Position numbers and translations under genes: made by a program
From: an uncultured Bacilli bacterium
Lineage (GTDB): Bacteria; Bacillota_I; Bacilli_A; RF39; UBA660
NCBI GenBank assembly: GCA_934096315.1
Contig: CAKOLT010000030.1
Span: 1 to 9,500, forward strand
Length of the DNA: 9,500 nt
Direction of reading: 5' to 3'
Shown here: positions 1 to 6,074 of the stretch, in pieces
Layout of the letters: every line of letters starts with the position of its first letter
Position numbering within the stretch: position 1 is the stretch's first letter
Notes under the pieces: model-generated
Database searches by the model: none
Seen by the model: the letters and a program-made list of their open reading frames with translations, nothing else
Told to the model about the DNA's origin: nothing

Positions 1-73
1 GGGCGATATAGGACTCGAACCTATGACCCCCTGCTTGTAAGGCAGGTGCTCTAACCAACTGAGCTAATCGCCC
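1..73 (-). tRNA. tRNA-Val, anticodon UAC
   Basis: Read on the minus strand, the 73 bases fold as a full cloverleaf. The acceptor stem is GGGCGAT with ATCGCCC. The D arm is GCTC/GAGC, the anticodon stem CCTGC/GCAGG encloses the loop CTTACAA, and the T arm ATAGG/CCTAT holds a TTCGAGT loop. The anticodon is TAC, which reads valine GTN codons. The discriminator base and any encoded CCA lie outside the window to the left, so the 3' end is not seen. It has its own promoter in the gap after the S1-domain gene. Confidence 0.97.
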
Positions 74-82
74 GTAATGCAC

Positions 83-121
83 TGACATTTAATAATATAC
101 CAGTTAATTAATTAAATGTCA
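83..121. repeat. 11-bp perfect inverted repeat around the tRNA promoter
   Basis: TGACATTTAAT at 83-93 is the exact reverse complement of 111-121, with 17 bases between. The arms bracket the -10 box of the tRNA-Val promoter. No T-run follows on either strand, so it does not look like a terminator. It could be an operator-type site or chance in AT-rich DNA. Confidence 0.6.
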
Positions 122-122
122 A
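94..122 (-). promoter_or_regulatory. Promoter of tRNA-Val
   Basis: On the minus strand there is a perfect -35 TTGACA (117-122), a 17-bp spacer and a -10 TATATT (94-99). Transcription should start near 87, about 14 bases before the tRNA 5' end. The promoter lies inside an 11-bp perfect inverted repeat (83-93 and 111-121): one arm holds most of the -35 box and the other covers the expected start site. Confidence 0.85.
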
Positions 123-130
123 TACTTTTT

Positions 131-490
131 TTACATTTTATTCATAATTTCTCTTATTTTCTCGTTTATCCAGTTATCTAGGTGCTGTCTTAAAGGTTCG
201 AACCCATTCTTGACCTGTTCTTTTTTTCTTATAACCTTGCCATCATTTTTATAATCAATATCTTTAATACTTAAATTAATTTTTCCAGTATCTTTATCTA
301 TACCTATTACTTTAGCATAAATTTTATCTCCAATTTTGATAAAATCATTAACATTTCTTACATATCCATATGATATTTCTGATATATGTATTAAACCATC
401 ACAGTCATCCTTAACTTTAACAAAAGCACCATAATTTTGAATACCTGTAATAATGGCTTCAATAATATCATTCTCTTTTATATCTTTCAT
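131..490 (-). CDS. cvfD: S1-domain RNA-binding protein, CvfD/GSP13 (YugI) family
   Basis: This is a 119-residue protein. Residues 1-75 form one S1 RNA-binding domain with the usual landmarks: GxxxxI..YGAFV near the start, DGLIHISEIS in the middle and INLSIKD at the end. A basic linker and a conserved-looking tail (GFEPLRQHLDNWI) follow. The single S1 domain plus this tail matches the GSP13/CvfD family of Bacilli, known as ribosome-associated or post-transcriptional regulators. The start chosen is ATG at 488-490. A GTG four codons upstream is part of the Shine-Dalgarno GGTGAT, which sits 9 bases before the ATG, so the longer form is unlikely. A TATAAT at 514-519 (minus) is a good -10 box. The gene is divergent from nfu and is followed by tRNA-Val. 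Confidence 0.9.
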   Translation of the reverse strand: MKDIKENDIIEAIITGIQNYGAFVKVKDDCDGLIHISEISYGYVRNVNDFIKIGDKIYAKVIGIDKDTGKINLSIKDIDYKNDGKVIRKKEQVKNGFEPLRQHLDNWINEKIREIMNKM

Positions 491-513
491 AATTATTATC
501 ACCGCTTTTCTGT

Positions 514-519
514 ATTATA
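514..519 (-). promoter_or_regulatory. -10 box of the S1-domain gene
   Basis: A perfect TATAAT lies on the minus strand about 24 bases before the ATG. The sequence 17 bases further upstream (TTTAAT) is a poor -35, so the promoter call rests on the -10 box and its position. Confidence 0.45.
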
Positions 520-550
520 ACACTTTTTTTATAAAAATTAAAGTAAAACA

Positions 551-579
551 TTGAAAAATTAGTTAAAAGACATTATAAT
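551..579 (+). promoter_or_regulatory. Promoter of nfu
   Basis: -35 TTGAAA (551-556, five of six consensus bases), exactly 17 bp of spacer and a perfect -10 TATAAT (574-579). The start should be near 586, which leaves a leader of only about 11 bases that is mostly Shine-Dalgarno sequence. Confidence 0.85.
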
Positions 580-596
580 TAAATTGGGTGAGGAAA

Positions 597-818
597 ATGG
601 AAGATAAAATTAATGAAGTACTTAACAAGCTAAGACCCTATTTACAAAATGATGGGGGAGATGTATTATTTCAAAAATATGAAAATGGTGTTGTTTATGT
701 TAAATTAGTTGGAGCGTGTGGTAATTGTCCATATGCAGAAAATACAATGGAAGAGGGTATAGAGACAGCTTTAATTAGCGAAATACCAGAGGTTATAAGA
801 GTGGTTAATGTTGATTAA
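597..818 (+). CDS. nfu: Short Nfu / NifU C-terminal-domain iron-sulfur protein
   Basis: A 73-residue protein consisting only of the NifU C-terminal (Nfu) domain, like B. subtilis YutI. It carries the family signatures RPYLQNDGGDV (residues 13-23) and GACGNCPYA with the CxxC pair Cys41/Cys44. In this family the CxxC of two subunits holds a labile [4Fe-4S] cluster for delivery to apo-proteins in the cytosol. The ATG at 597 is preferred: GGTGA at 587-591 is a well-spaced Shine-Dalgarno, and homologues begin just before the helix corresponding to EDKINEVL. The GTG at 588 would add only MRK and overlaps that site. The last 14 bases overlap the 3' end of the convergent gene, and the stop codon lies in the terminator stem. 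Confidence 0.95.
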   Translation: MEDKINEVLNKLRPYLQNDGGDVLFQKYENGVVYVKLVGACGNCPYAENTMEEGIETALISEIPEVIRVVNVD

Positions 819-829
819 CCTTTTTTTTT
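803..829 (+). terminator. Intrinsic terminator of nfu, inside the convergent gene
   Basis: The stem GGTTAAT (803-809) pairs with ATTAACC (814-820) around a 4-base GTTG loop, followed at once by nine T residues (821-829). The nfu stop codon is in the right arm. The stop codon and last residues (KKKVNQH) of the minus-strand gene are encoded by the same DNA, the T-run supplying its Lys codons. It lacks a T-run on the minus side, so it should act only on rightward transcripts. Confidence 0.85.
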
Positions 830-1713
830 AACCATGGTATTTCTTCTAAGTTATAATAATTATTCAAATATAAATATACATTATATAAATAATTAATATA
901 TTCATCTATATTATTAGTAATATAGATAATATCCTCTTCATTTATACTACCAATAATTATATTGTCATATAAATCAAAGTAAAAACTTGGATATAAGATT
1001 CTGGAAAATAATATATACATATCATTCTTTGAATAAAAATTTCTCTTAAAATAATCATTTAATTCTTTAAAAATATATTTATTATTTTGAAAGAATGATA
1101 GCTTAATATACTCACTAAGATCCCTTGCTTTATGATCTAACTTAGTATTTAATGGATCATAAAGTGAAATTATAGTATCATTAGGTTTAATTTTATTATG
1201 GCTTAAAACAAGACTAGTATCATCTTTCTTAACATTATTATTAAAATAACTAATAGCATTTTCACAGAGTCCTACAAAAAAACTAAATGTATTTACTAAT
1301 ATTGGGTATTTCTTACCAATTTCATTTATTTGCATTTCCAAATAATCTATTTTTTTACTCCATAACCATCCCCAGTTAATATAATTTTCTTTTGAATTAA
1401 TCATAATAGTATTAGCAATATATTCGATTTCTCTTAATTGTATCTTTTTCCTTGGATTTATATATATTTCCATTAATATATAATTTATTCCGTTATAATT
1501 AGAGAGAAGCTTATTAAATCTATTAAATACTATATTATGAGCTAGTTTATTATTTATATTTATTTCTTTTAAAGAAAGTAGTTCTTTTTCATTTATAATA
1601 TCAACTGGAGTAAAATAATATAATATGTTATTTAGATAAAATTCATAATGATTATCTATATATTTAAGATCCTTTGCATTAATGTTATAATAATATTTAA
1701 TAATATTTTCCAT
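805..1713 (-). CDS. YutH/CotS-like spore coat kinase-fold protein (probable)
   Basis: A 302-residue protein rich in Asn, Tyr and Ile. Several blocks resemble the YutH/CotS spore-coat family, which has an aminoglycoside-phosphotransferase-like fold: YNGINYILMEI (73-83), the W118-centred WSKKIDYLEMQ, GLCENAISY (148-156), and DHKARDLSEYI (193-203), where YutH-type proteins have a DH.xRDLAEWIR motif. The usual kinase ATP loop and catalytic H-x-D are not clear, so it may be a structural pseudokinase. It follows glmS on the same strand after 47 bases and could be read with it. GGGGGC just before ATG is an unusual ribosome site with short spacing. A weak sporulation-type -10 (CATATATT, 1728-1735 minus) lies upstream, but the surrounding AT-richness makes it unconvincing. 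The assignment comes from remembered family motifs and is moderate. Confidence 0.6.
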   Translation of the reverse strand: MENIIKYYYNINAKDLKYIDNHYEFYLNNILYYFTPVDIINEKELLSLKEININNKLAHNIVFNRFNKLLSNYNGINYILMEIYINPRKKIQLREIEYIANTIMINSKENYINWGWLWSKKIDYLEMQINEIGKKYPILVNTFSFFVGLCENAISYFNNNVKKDDTSLVLSHNKIKPNDTIISLYDPLNTKLDHKARDLSEYIKLSFFQNNKYIFKELNDYFKRNFYSKNDMYILFSRILYPSFYFDLYDNIIIGSINEEDIIYITNNIDEYINYLYNVYLYLNNYYNLEEIPWLKKKVNQH

Positions 1714-1734
1714 ATTGCCCCCATTAAAATATAT

Positions 1735-1766
1735 GAATAAAAATATTAAATATATTATTTTTATTC
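1735..1766 (-). repeat. AT-only hairpin between glmS and the next gene
   Basis: GAATAAAAATA (1735-1745) is the exact reverse complement of 1756-1766, with a 10-base loop. It overlaps the glmS stop codon (1761-1763). The stem has a single G-C pair and no separate T-run on the minus strand, so at best it is a weak terminator or a processing/attenuation signal between glmS and the YutH-like gene. Confidence 0.4.
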
Positions 1767-3545
1767 TACAGTAACTGACTTAGCTAGATTTCTTGGCTTA
1801 TCTATGTCACATCCTTTTAATAATGCTACATTATAAGCAAGAAGTTGCATTGGTATAATAGATATTACCGGAGTTATAAGATCACTTACTCTAGGTATAT
1901 ATATTACTTCATCACAAAAATCATTTTTATTATCAATTTCTTCATTACTTATAATTATATTATAAGCTCCTCGTGCTTTAACTTCTTTAATATTACTAAT
2001 TGTTTTTTCCCGAATAGTATCCTTAGTTAACAAAGATATAACTGGGGTACCATTTTCAATTAGGGCAATTGATCCATGTTTTAATTCCCCTGCGGGATAT
2101 GTCTCACAGTGAATATATGATATCTCTTTAAGTTTTAAACTTGCTTCCATACTGCTTGCATAATCAATATTTCTACCTAAAAAGTATATATCATTATGTT
2201 TATATAATTTCTTTGCTATCCTTAAATAATCTCTATTTACTTCTTTTTCTATAATATTAGACAAACTTTTATACTCTTCATATATTTTATCCTTATCTAA
2301 AAGTTTATTTTTAATACCAAGTTTAACCGCTAGTAGAGATAAGATAATTACCTGTAGTGTGTATGCTTTAGTAGTAGCTACTGCTATCTCTACTCCTGCC
2401 TCAATATATATTACATTATCTACTTCTCTTGCAATAGAACTACCTTTAACATTAATAATTCCTAGAGTGCTTGCTCCCTTATCTTTAGCTAGTTTAACAC
2501 ATGCTAGAGTATCTGCAGTTTCTCCTGACTGAGATATTACAATTAAAAGTGTATCCTTATTTATAAATTCCTTTTTATATCTATACTCACTTGCTATTTC
2601 ACATAAAACTCTAATATTACCATATTCTTCAATTAAATATTTACATACAAGAGCTGAATGATATGCACTACCACACGCTACAATATGAATATCTTTATAT
2701 TTAGATAAATCTGGTAAATTATCAATCTCCTCTTTAACAATATATTTATCTATAATATTTCTTATTCTAAGAGGCTGCTCATGTATTTCTTTTAACATAT
2801 AGTGATCATATCCCATCTTATCTATACTATTTTCTTCTTTTTCAAATATATTTATTTGTTTATCTACTATAAGTCCATCACTATATACATATACATTATC
2901 CTTATCTAATTTAGCAATTTCCCCATTATTAAGTAAAATATACTTATCTGTATACTTAAGTATGGCAGGTACATCAGAGGCAATAAAATTTTCATTATCA
3001 GATACCCCAATAATAAGGGGACTATCTTTCCTCATAGCATATAAATTATTGTTATCACCCTTAATAATAATACCAAGAGCATAACTTCCTTTTAATTTCT
3101 TTTGCACTTCTCTTAAAGCTGTAATAATATTACCAGTCTTTTTAAGATAATAATCTATTACTGCACACGCTATTTCTGTATCCGTGTCACTATAGAATGT
3201 ATAACCTTCTTTTAGCATATCTTCTTTAAGAGTACTATAATTTTCAATAATTCCATTATGAACTATTGTTACATCCCCTTTAGTATGAGGATGAGAGTTT
3301 TGTACACTAGGTTTACCATGAGTGGCCCATCTTGTATGTCCTATTCCAAGATGAGATTCTTCATTATAATCTAGTTTCTTTTCTAAATTTACTATTTTAC
3401 CAATTTCTTTTACAGTCTTAATTTCATTATTATATAGATATGAAATACCTGCTGAATCATAGCCTCTATATTCTAATTGTTTAAGAGATGTAATTATTTT
3501 TTTTATGGCATTATCTTTGCCTACGTATCCAATTATTCCGCACAT
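1761..3545 (-). CDS. glmS: Glutamine--fructose-6-phosphate aminotransferase (isomerizing)
   Basis: A 594-residue, full-length enzyme that makes glucosamine-6-phosphate from fructose-6-phosphate and glutamine, the entry step to UDP-GlcNAc for peptidoglycan. The N-terminal glutaminase domain (about 1-230) begins MCGIIGYVG, whose Cys2 becomes the N-terminal nucleophile. It also shows RGYDSAG, HTRWATHG and HNGIIENY. Two SIS sugar-isomerase domains follow: the first has VACGSAYHSA and SQSGETADT (near 337), the second LGRNIDYASSMEASLKLKE and ELKHGSIALI (His near 488). The tail DKPRNLAKSVTVE is the conserved C-terminus. Start: ATG with AAGGAG six bases upstream. The promoter is divergent from that of the kinase-like gene, and the leader of about 113 nt lacks the conserved glmS ribozyme core. 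Confidence 0.98.
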   Translation of the reverse strand: MCGIIGYVGKDNAIKKIITSLKQLEYRGYDSAGISYLYNNEIKTVKEIGKIVNLEKKLDYNEESHLGIGHTRWATHGKPSVQNSHPHTKGDVTIVHNGIIENYSTLKEDMLKEGYTFYSDTDTEIACAVIDYYLKKTGNIITALREVQKKLKGSYALGIIIKGDNNNLYAMRKDSPLIIGVSDNENFIASDVPAILKYTDKYILLNNGEIAKLDKDNVYVYSDGLIVDKQINIFEKEENSIDKMGYDHYMLKEIHEQPLRIRNIIDKYIVKEEIDNLPDLSKYKDIHIVACGSAYHSALVCKYLIEEYGNIRVLCEIASEYRYKKEFINKDTLLIVISQSGETADTLACVKLAKDKGASTLGIINVKGSSIAREVDNVIYIEAGVEIAVATTKAYTLQVIILSLLAVKLGIKNKLLDKDKIYEEYKSLSNIIEKEVNRDYLRIAKKLYKHNDIYFLGRNIDYASSMEASLKLKEISYIHCETYPAGELKHGSIALIENGTPVISLLTKDTIREKTISNIKEVKARGAYNIIISNEEIDNKNDFCDEVIYIPRVSDLITPVISIIPMQLLAYNVALLKGCDIDKPRNLAKSVTVE

Positions 3546-3658
3546 ATTTAGCTCCTTTCTTTTTTAAATATCTAACGGATCTAAGTTTTAGTAGTATAAT
3601 TAACTACAATTCTTAGAGCCTAAGTTAAGTACTAATATTATGATTTCTACTAGTACCC
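3546..3658 (-). promoter_or_regulatory. Structured 5' leader of glmS (no glmS ribozyme seen)
   Basis: From the predicted start near 3658 to the ATG there are about 113 bases. Three local hairpins can be drawn on the minus strand: GTACTA (3656-3651) with TAGTAC (3634-3629); CTTAG (3624-3620) with CTAAG (3616-3612); and GTAGT (3607-3603) with ACTAC (3595-3591). A second CTTAG (3585-3581) could compete for the same CTAAG. The AGCGCC cleavage region and pseudoknot core of glmS ribozymes are not present. Whether the leader has any regulatory role is inference. Confidence 0.4.
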
Positions 3659-3664
3659 ATATTA

Positions 3665-3693
3665 ATTATATAATAAAAGATTAAAGCAGGCAA
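3665..3693 (-). promoter_or_regulatory. Promoter of glmS
   Basis: On the minus strand: -35 TTGCCT (3688-3693), 17-bp spacer, perfect -10 TATAAT (3665-3670). The -35 box is separated by only 7 bp from that of the divergent kinase-like gene, so one bound protein could affect both. Confidence 0.8.
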
Positions 3694-3700
3694 GAATAAT

Positions 3701-3729
3701 TTGCAATTGCACTAATTCCGTGATATAAT
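3701..3729 (+). promoter_or_regulatory. Promoter of the kinase-like gene
   Basis: -35 TTGCAA (3701-3706), 17-bp spacer, -10 TATAAT (3724-3729) within GTGATATAAT. The same TTGCAA-N13-GTGATATAAT layout recurs before the ATPase gene at 4630. TTGCAATTGCAC (3701-3712) resembles the half-sites of the array at 4538-4629, but without the central spacer base. Confidence 0.82.
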
Positions 3730-3752
3730 ATTAGGCTAATTAGGGAGGTATT

Positions 3753-4457
3753 ATGGATATTGATATTAAAAATTTAAAACCCCTTAAAGATGGAGAGGGA
3801 AGTTGTGGAAAATGTTACATATTAAATGAAAATACGTTATATAAAGAGTTTTACCCTGTAACAGAAGAGGATTTTATAATCTGTGAGAAAGAGTTACGCC
3901 CTTTGGTGGGTATTATTAATGATACTTTTGTATTTCCTATAGAGTTAAATATAAAGTATGGAATATTACTTGGGTATACAATGAGATATGTAAAAGGAGT
4001 TAGCTTAAAAAACTTAAATCATGATATTTCTTTATATAGTTTAATTTATGCACTTCCTAAAGTGTATAAAGATATAGAAATTATCTCCCAAAAAGGAATA
4101 CTATTATATGATATTAGTGATGATAATATTTTATTTGATGGTGCTAAACTAAATATCATAGACCAAGATAGAAGCACTATAATAGATAACCCTAGACTTG
4201 CCCTTATGTATAATCGTAGAAATTTTAATCAAACAATATTATGCTATATTTGTGAGCAGACCATGCAAAATAGAGAAATTGAGAAATTTATTTCAAGTGA
4301 TGTGTATTTAAATTATATATATGAGGGCTTAAATCAAGGTATATCAAATGAATTTATGATAGAATTTTTAGAGACTATACGTGAAAAATTATATGAAGTA
4401 TATGGTGACATAGCTATTAATGTAAAAGATATTAAAAAGATACTAGAAAAGAAATAG
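3753..4457 (+). CDS. Small protein-kinase-fold protein
   Basis: A 234-residue protein that reads as a compact kinase domain. Residues 14-19 (GEGSCG) act as a glycine-rich loop and Lys31 in LYKEFY fits the ATP-binding lysine. E45/E47 could be the helix-C glutamate. The segment GYTMRYVKGVSL (74-85) looks like the hinge. LLYDISDDNIL gives the catalytic-loop pattern D120-xxxx-N125, and IIDQD (135-139) replaces the DFG metal site. The HRD histidine is replaced by Tyr119. The C-lobe is short. Family knowledge suggests a serine/threonine-kinase-like or small-molecule kinase acting in the cytosol; the substrate is unknown. GGGAGG lies 4 bases before the ATG. It is divergent from glmS and followed by the ATPase gene, with which it shares an almost identical core promoter. 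No strong terminator follows. Confidence 0.7.
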   Translation: MDIDIKNLKPLKDGEGSCGKCYILNENTLYKEFYPVTEEDFIICEKELRPLVGIINDTFVFPIELNIKYGILLGYTMRYVKGVSLKNLNHDISLYSLIYALPKVYKDIEIISQKGILLYDISDDNILFDGAKLNIIDQDRSTIIDNPRLALMYNRRNFNQTILCYICEQTMQNREIEKFISSDVYLNYIYEGLNQGISNEFMIEFLETIREKLYEVYGDIAINVKDIKKILEKK

Positions 4458-4470
4458 AGTAGAGACTCTA
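4455..4470 (+). repeat. Small hairpin at the end of the kinase-like gene
   Basis: TAGAGT (4455-4460, including the TAG stop) pairs with ACTCTA (4465-4470) around AGAG. No T-run follows, so it is not called a terminator, though it is the only stem near this 3' end. Confidence 0.35.
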
Positions 4471-4508
4471 GTATTAAGTGGTGGATATTGTACTTTTTAG
4501 GAGTTTAT

Positions 4509-4540
4509 ATAAGGTATTCTGCTAAATTATACTACCTTAT
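4509..4540. repeat. 8-bp inverted repeat next to the operator array
   Basis: ATAAGGTA (4509-4516) and TACCTTAT (4533-4540) are exact reverse complements with 16 bases between. The right arm runs into the first array unit. No T-run follows. It may be a separate protein-binding site or RNA stem. Confidence 0.4.
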
Positions 4541-4629
4541 GTGAAATTTGCATAATAAGACATGTGCAAATTGCACGCTTAAATATGTGAAATTTGCACA
4601 ACAAAATATGTGAAAATTGCACAAAATGC
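4538..4629 (+). repeat. Four tandem 23-bp operator-like repeats
   Basis: Units start at 4538, 4561, 4584 and 4607, exactly 23 bp apart, and share TATGTGaAAxTTGCAC followed by an A-rich spacer of 7 bases. Each unit holds a 13-bp dyad of the form GTGCAA-N-TTGCAC: 4541-4553, 4564-4576 (perfect), 4587-4599 and 4610-4622. The last unit ends at 4629, the base before the -35 box of the ATPase promoter. Dyads in fixed phase next to a promoter are typical of cooperative binding by a dimeric regulator. The regulator is not identifiable here. Confidence 0.85.
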
Positions 4630-4658
4630 TTGCAATATAACTATAAGGGTGATATAAT
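4630..4658 (+). promoter_or_regulatory. Promoter of the ATPase gene
   Basis: -35 TTGCAA (4630-4635), 17-bp spacer, -10 TATAAT (4653-4658) preceded by GTGA. The start should be near 4665. The operator array directly abuts the upstream edge, which suits either an activator or a repressor that blocks the -35 region. Confidence 0.85.
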
Positions 4659-4681
4659 TTAGATAGAAAAGAGGTGATATC

Positions 4682-5965
4682 ATGCCACTTACTAAGAAAG
4701 GCTATACAAAAAGATTGATAGATGATGAAATAGAAGAACTACTAACCATGTTCGGGGTAATTAGTATAGAAGGTCCAAAATATTGTGGTAAAACATGGAC
4801 AGCATTAAATCATGCTAATTCTTCTGTACTACTTACAAAATCAGATAATCCTAATTCTGATTATCAAAAAGCTTTAATTGATAGAAGTCTAATTTATACA
4901 AATGAATATCCTGAGTTAATAGATGAATGGCAATCAATAGTCCAAATATGGGATGATGTTAGAACTAAATGTGATGAAGATGGAAAAAAAGGAAAATTTA
5001 TTTTAAGCGGTTCGTCAGCTCCAGTAAATCAAAAAGATATCTTTCATTCAGGAGCCGGTAGAATTTATAAATTAAATATGTATACAATGTCATTATATGA
5101 GTCAGGTGATTCCTCTGGTGTAGTTTCTTTAAGATCATTATTTAAAAATGAAAATATAAATATAAATTTAAAAGAAAAACCATCTTTAGATAAATTTGCT
5201 GATCTACTAATACGAGGAGGATGGCCTGCTAGTTTAGAATTTGATCCTAAAAATTACTATAGACTACCAGAAAGTTATATTACTGATGTTGTTGATCATG
5301 ATATATCTTACGATGGAATTACTAGAGATAAAAATAAAATGAAAATGCTTATGAAATCTCTTGCTAGAAACGAATCAACTTTAGTTACTAATGAAAAACT
5401 TGTAAATGATATATTCGAGTACACTGATAATGATGAGTATTCTGTAAATAGAAATACTGTTTCTGATTACCTAACAGTATTAGAAAATATACATATGATT
5501 AAAAATCAACTACCATTTGCTGAAAAAATAAGATCCAGTATTAGAGTAGGTAAAAGTGTAAAAAGGCATTTTATTGATCCATCCTTAGCATGTTCTCTAT
5601 TAGGACTTAAACAAGAACATTTAATAAAGGACTTGAATCTATTTGGCTTTATGTTTGAATCATTAGTAGTAAGAGATTTAAGAATATACATCGAATATCT
5701 TGGGGGTATGATTTATCATTATCATGAAAACAATACAGGGTTTGAAATTGACTCAATTGTTGAACTAAGAGATGGTACCTTTGGTGCAATAGAAATAAAA
5801 TTAGGCGTTGGAGCTATTGACGAAGCAAGCAAGAACTTATTACAATTTAGAAGTAAATGTATAACAAAACCAGCATTTTTATGTGTTATATGTGGAATGA
5901 TAGACTATGCTTATAGAAGAAATGATGGAGTATATGTAGTTCCAATAACAGCATTAAAACCATAA
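4682..5965 (+). CDS. AAA-type ATPase with DUF4143 C-terminal domain
   Basis: A 427-residue protein. The N-terminal ATPase domain has a Walker A GPKYCGKT (31-38, a form of the family's GPRQxGKT), a Walker B PELIDEWQ (Asp81, Glu82), a sensor-like KFILSGSSAP (105-114) and Arg127 in SGAGR as a possible arginine finger. A winged-helix-like middle part follows. The C-terminal DUF4143 region has a PD-(D/E)XK-like pattern: Glu326 in MFESLVVRDL, Asp357 in FEID, then Glu371-x-Lys373 in AIEIKLG. Members of this widespread family have no agreed function. The gene has its own promoter, operator array, Shine-Dalgarno GAGGTGAT 7 bases before ATG by the GAGG core, and terminator, so it is a self-contained unit. 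Its Walker A has Cys35 where Val is usual. Confidence 0.9.
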   Translation: MPLTKKGYTKRLIDDEIEELLTMFGVISIEGPKYCGKTWTALNHANSSVLLTKSDNPNSDYQKALIDRSLIYTNEYPELIDEWQSIVQIWDDVRTKCDEDGKKGKFILSGSSAPVNQKDIFHSGAGRIYKLNMYTMSLYESGDSSGVVSLRSLFKNENININLKEKPSLDKFADLLIRGGWPASLEFDPKNYYRLPESYITDVVDHDISYDGITRDKNKMKMLMKSLARNESTLVTNEKLVNDIFEYTDNDEYSVNRNTVSDYLTVLENIHMIKNQLPFAEKIRSSIRVGKSVKRHFIDPSLACSLLGLKQEHLIKDLNLFGFMFESLVVRDLRIYIEYLGGMIYHYHENNTGFEIDSIVELRDGTFGAIEIKLGVGAIDEASKNLLQFRSKCITKPAFLCVICGMIDYAYRRNDGVYVVPITALKP

Positions 5966-5972
5966 AATATAT

Positions 5973-5994
5973 AGAACCATTCGGTTCTTTTTTA
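5973..5994 (+). terminator. Intrinsic terminator of the ATPase gene
   Basis: AGAACC (5973-5978) pairs with GGTTCT (5983-5988) around ATTC, followed by a T-run to 5993. It begins 7 bases after the stop codon. Confidence 0.88.
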
Positions 5995-6074
5995 TTTTAT
6001 CATCTGCATTTTAAAATTTTAGTATCTTTTTTAAATACGGTCATATAGTTAATTAGAAAGGAATGATAATAATA

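Noticed and set aside
1728..1755. Sporulation-type promoter before the YutH-like gene
   Set aside because: CATATATT with an ATA 17 bases upstream fits sigma-E loosely, but the stretch is almost only A and T, so the match has little weight.
1845..2030. Plus-strand open frame
   Set aside because: It lies wholly inside glmS on the other strand, has no ribosome site, and its Tyr/Ile/Phe-rich product is a shadow.
3546..3700. glmS ribozyme or T-box
   Set aside because: Neither the AGCGCC cleavage region and pseudoknot core of the ribozyme nor the T-box AGGGTGGNACC block is present.
4538..4629. CRISPR-like or iteron-like array
   Set aside because: Units are direct tandem copies with only about 7 bases between dyads, no unique spacers, no cas or rep gene nearby, and the array abuts a promoter. 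Operator use is the simpler reading.
5506..5691. Minus-strand open frame
   Set aside because: It is fully inside the ATPase gene, without a ribosome site or recognisable product.
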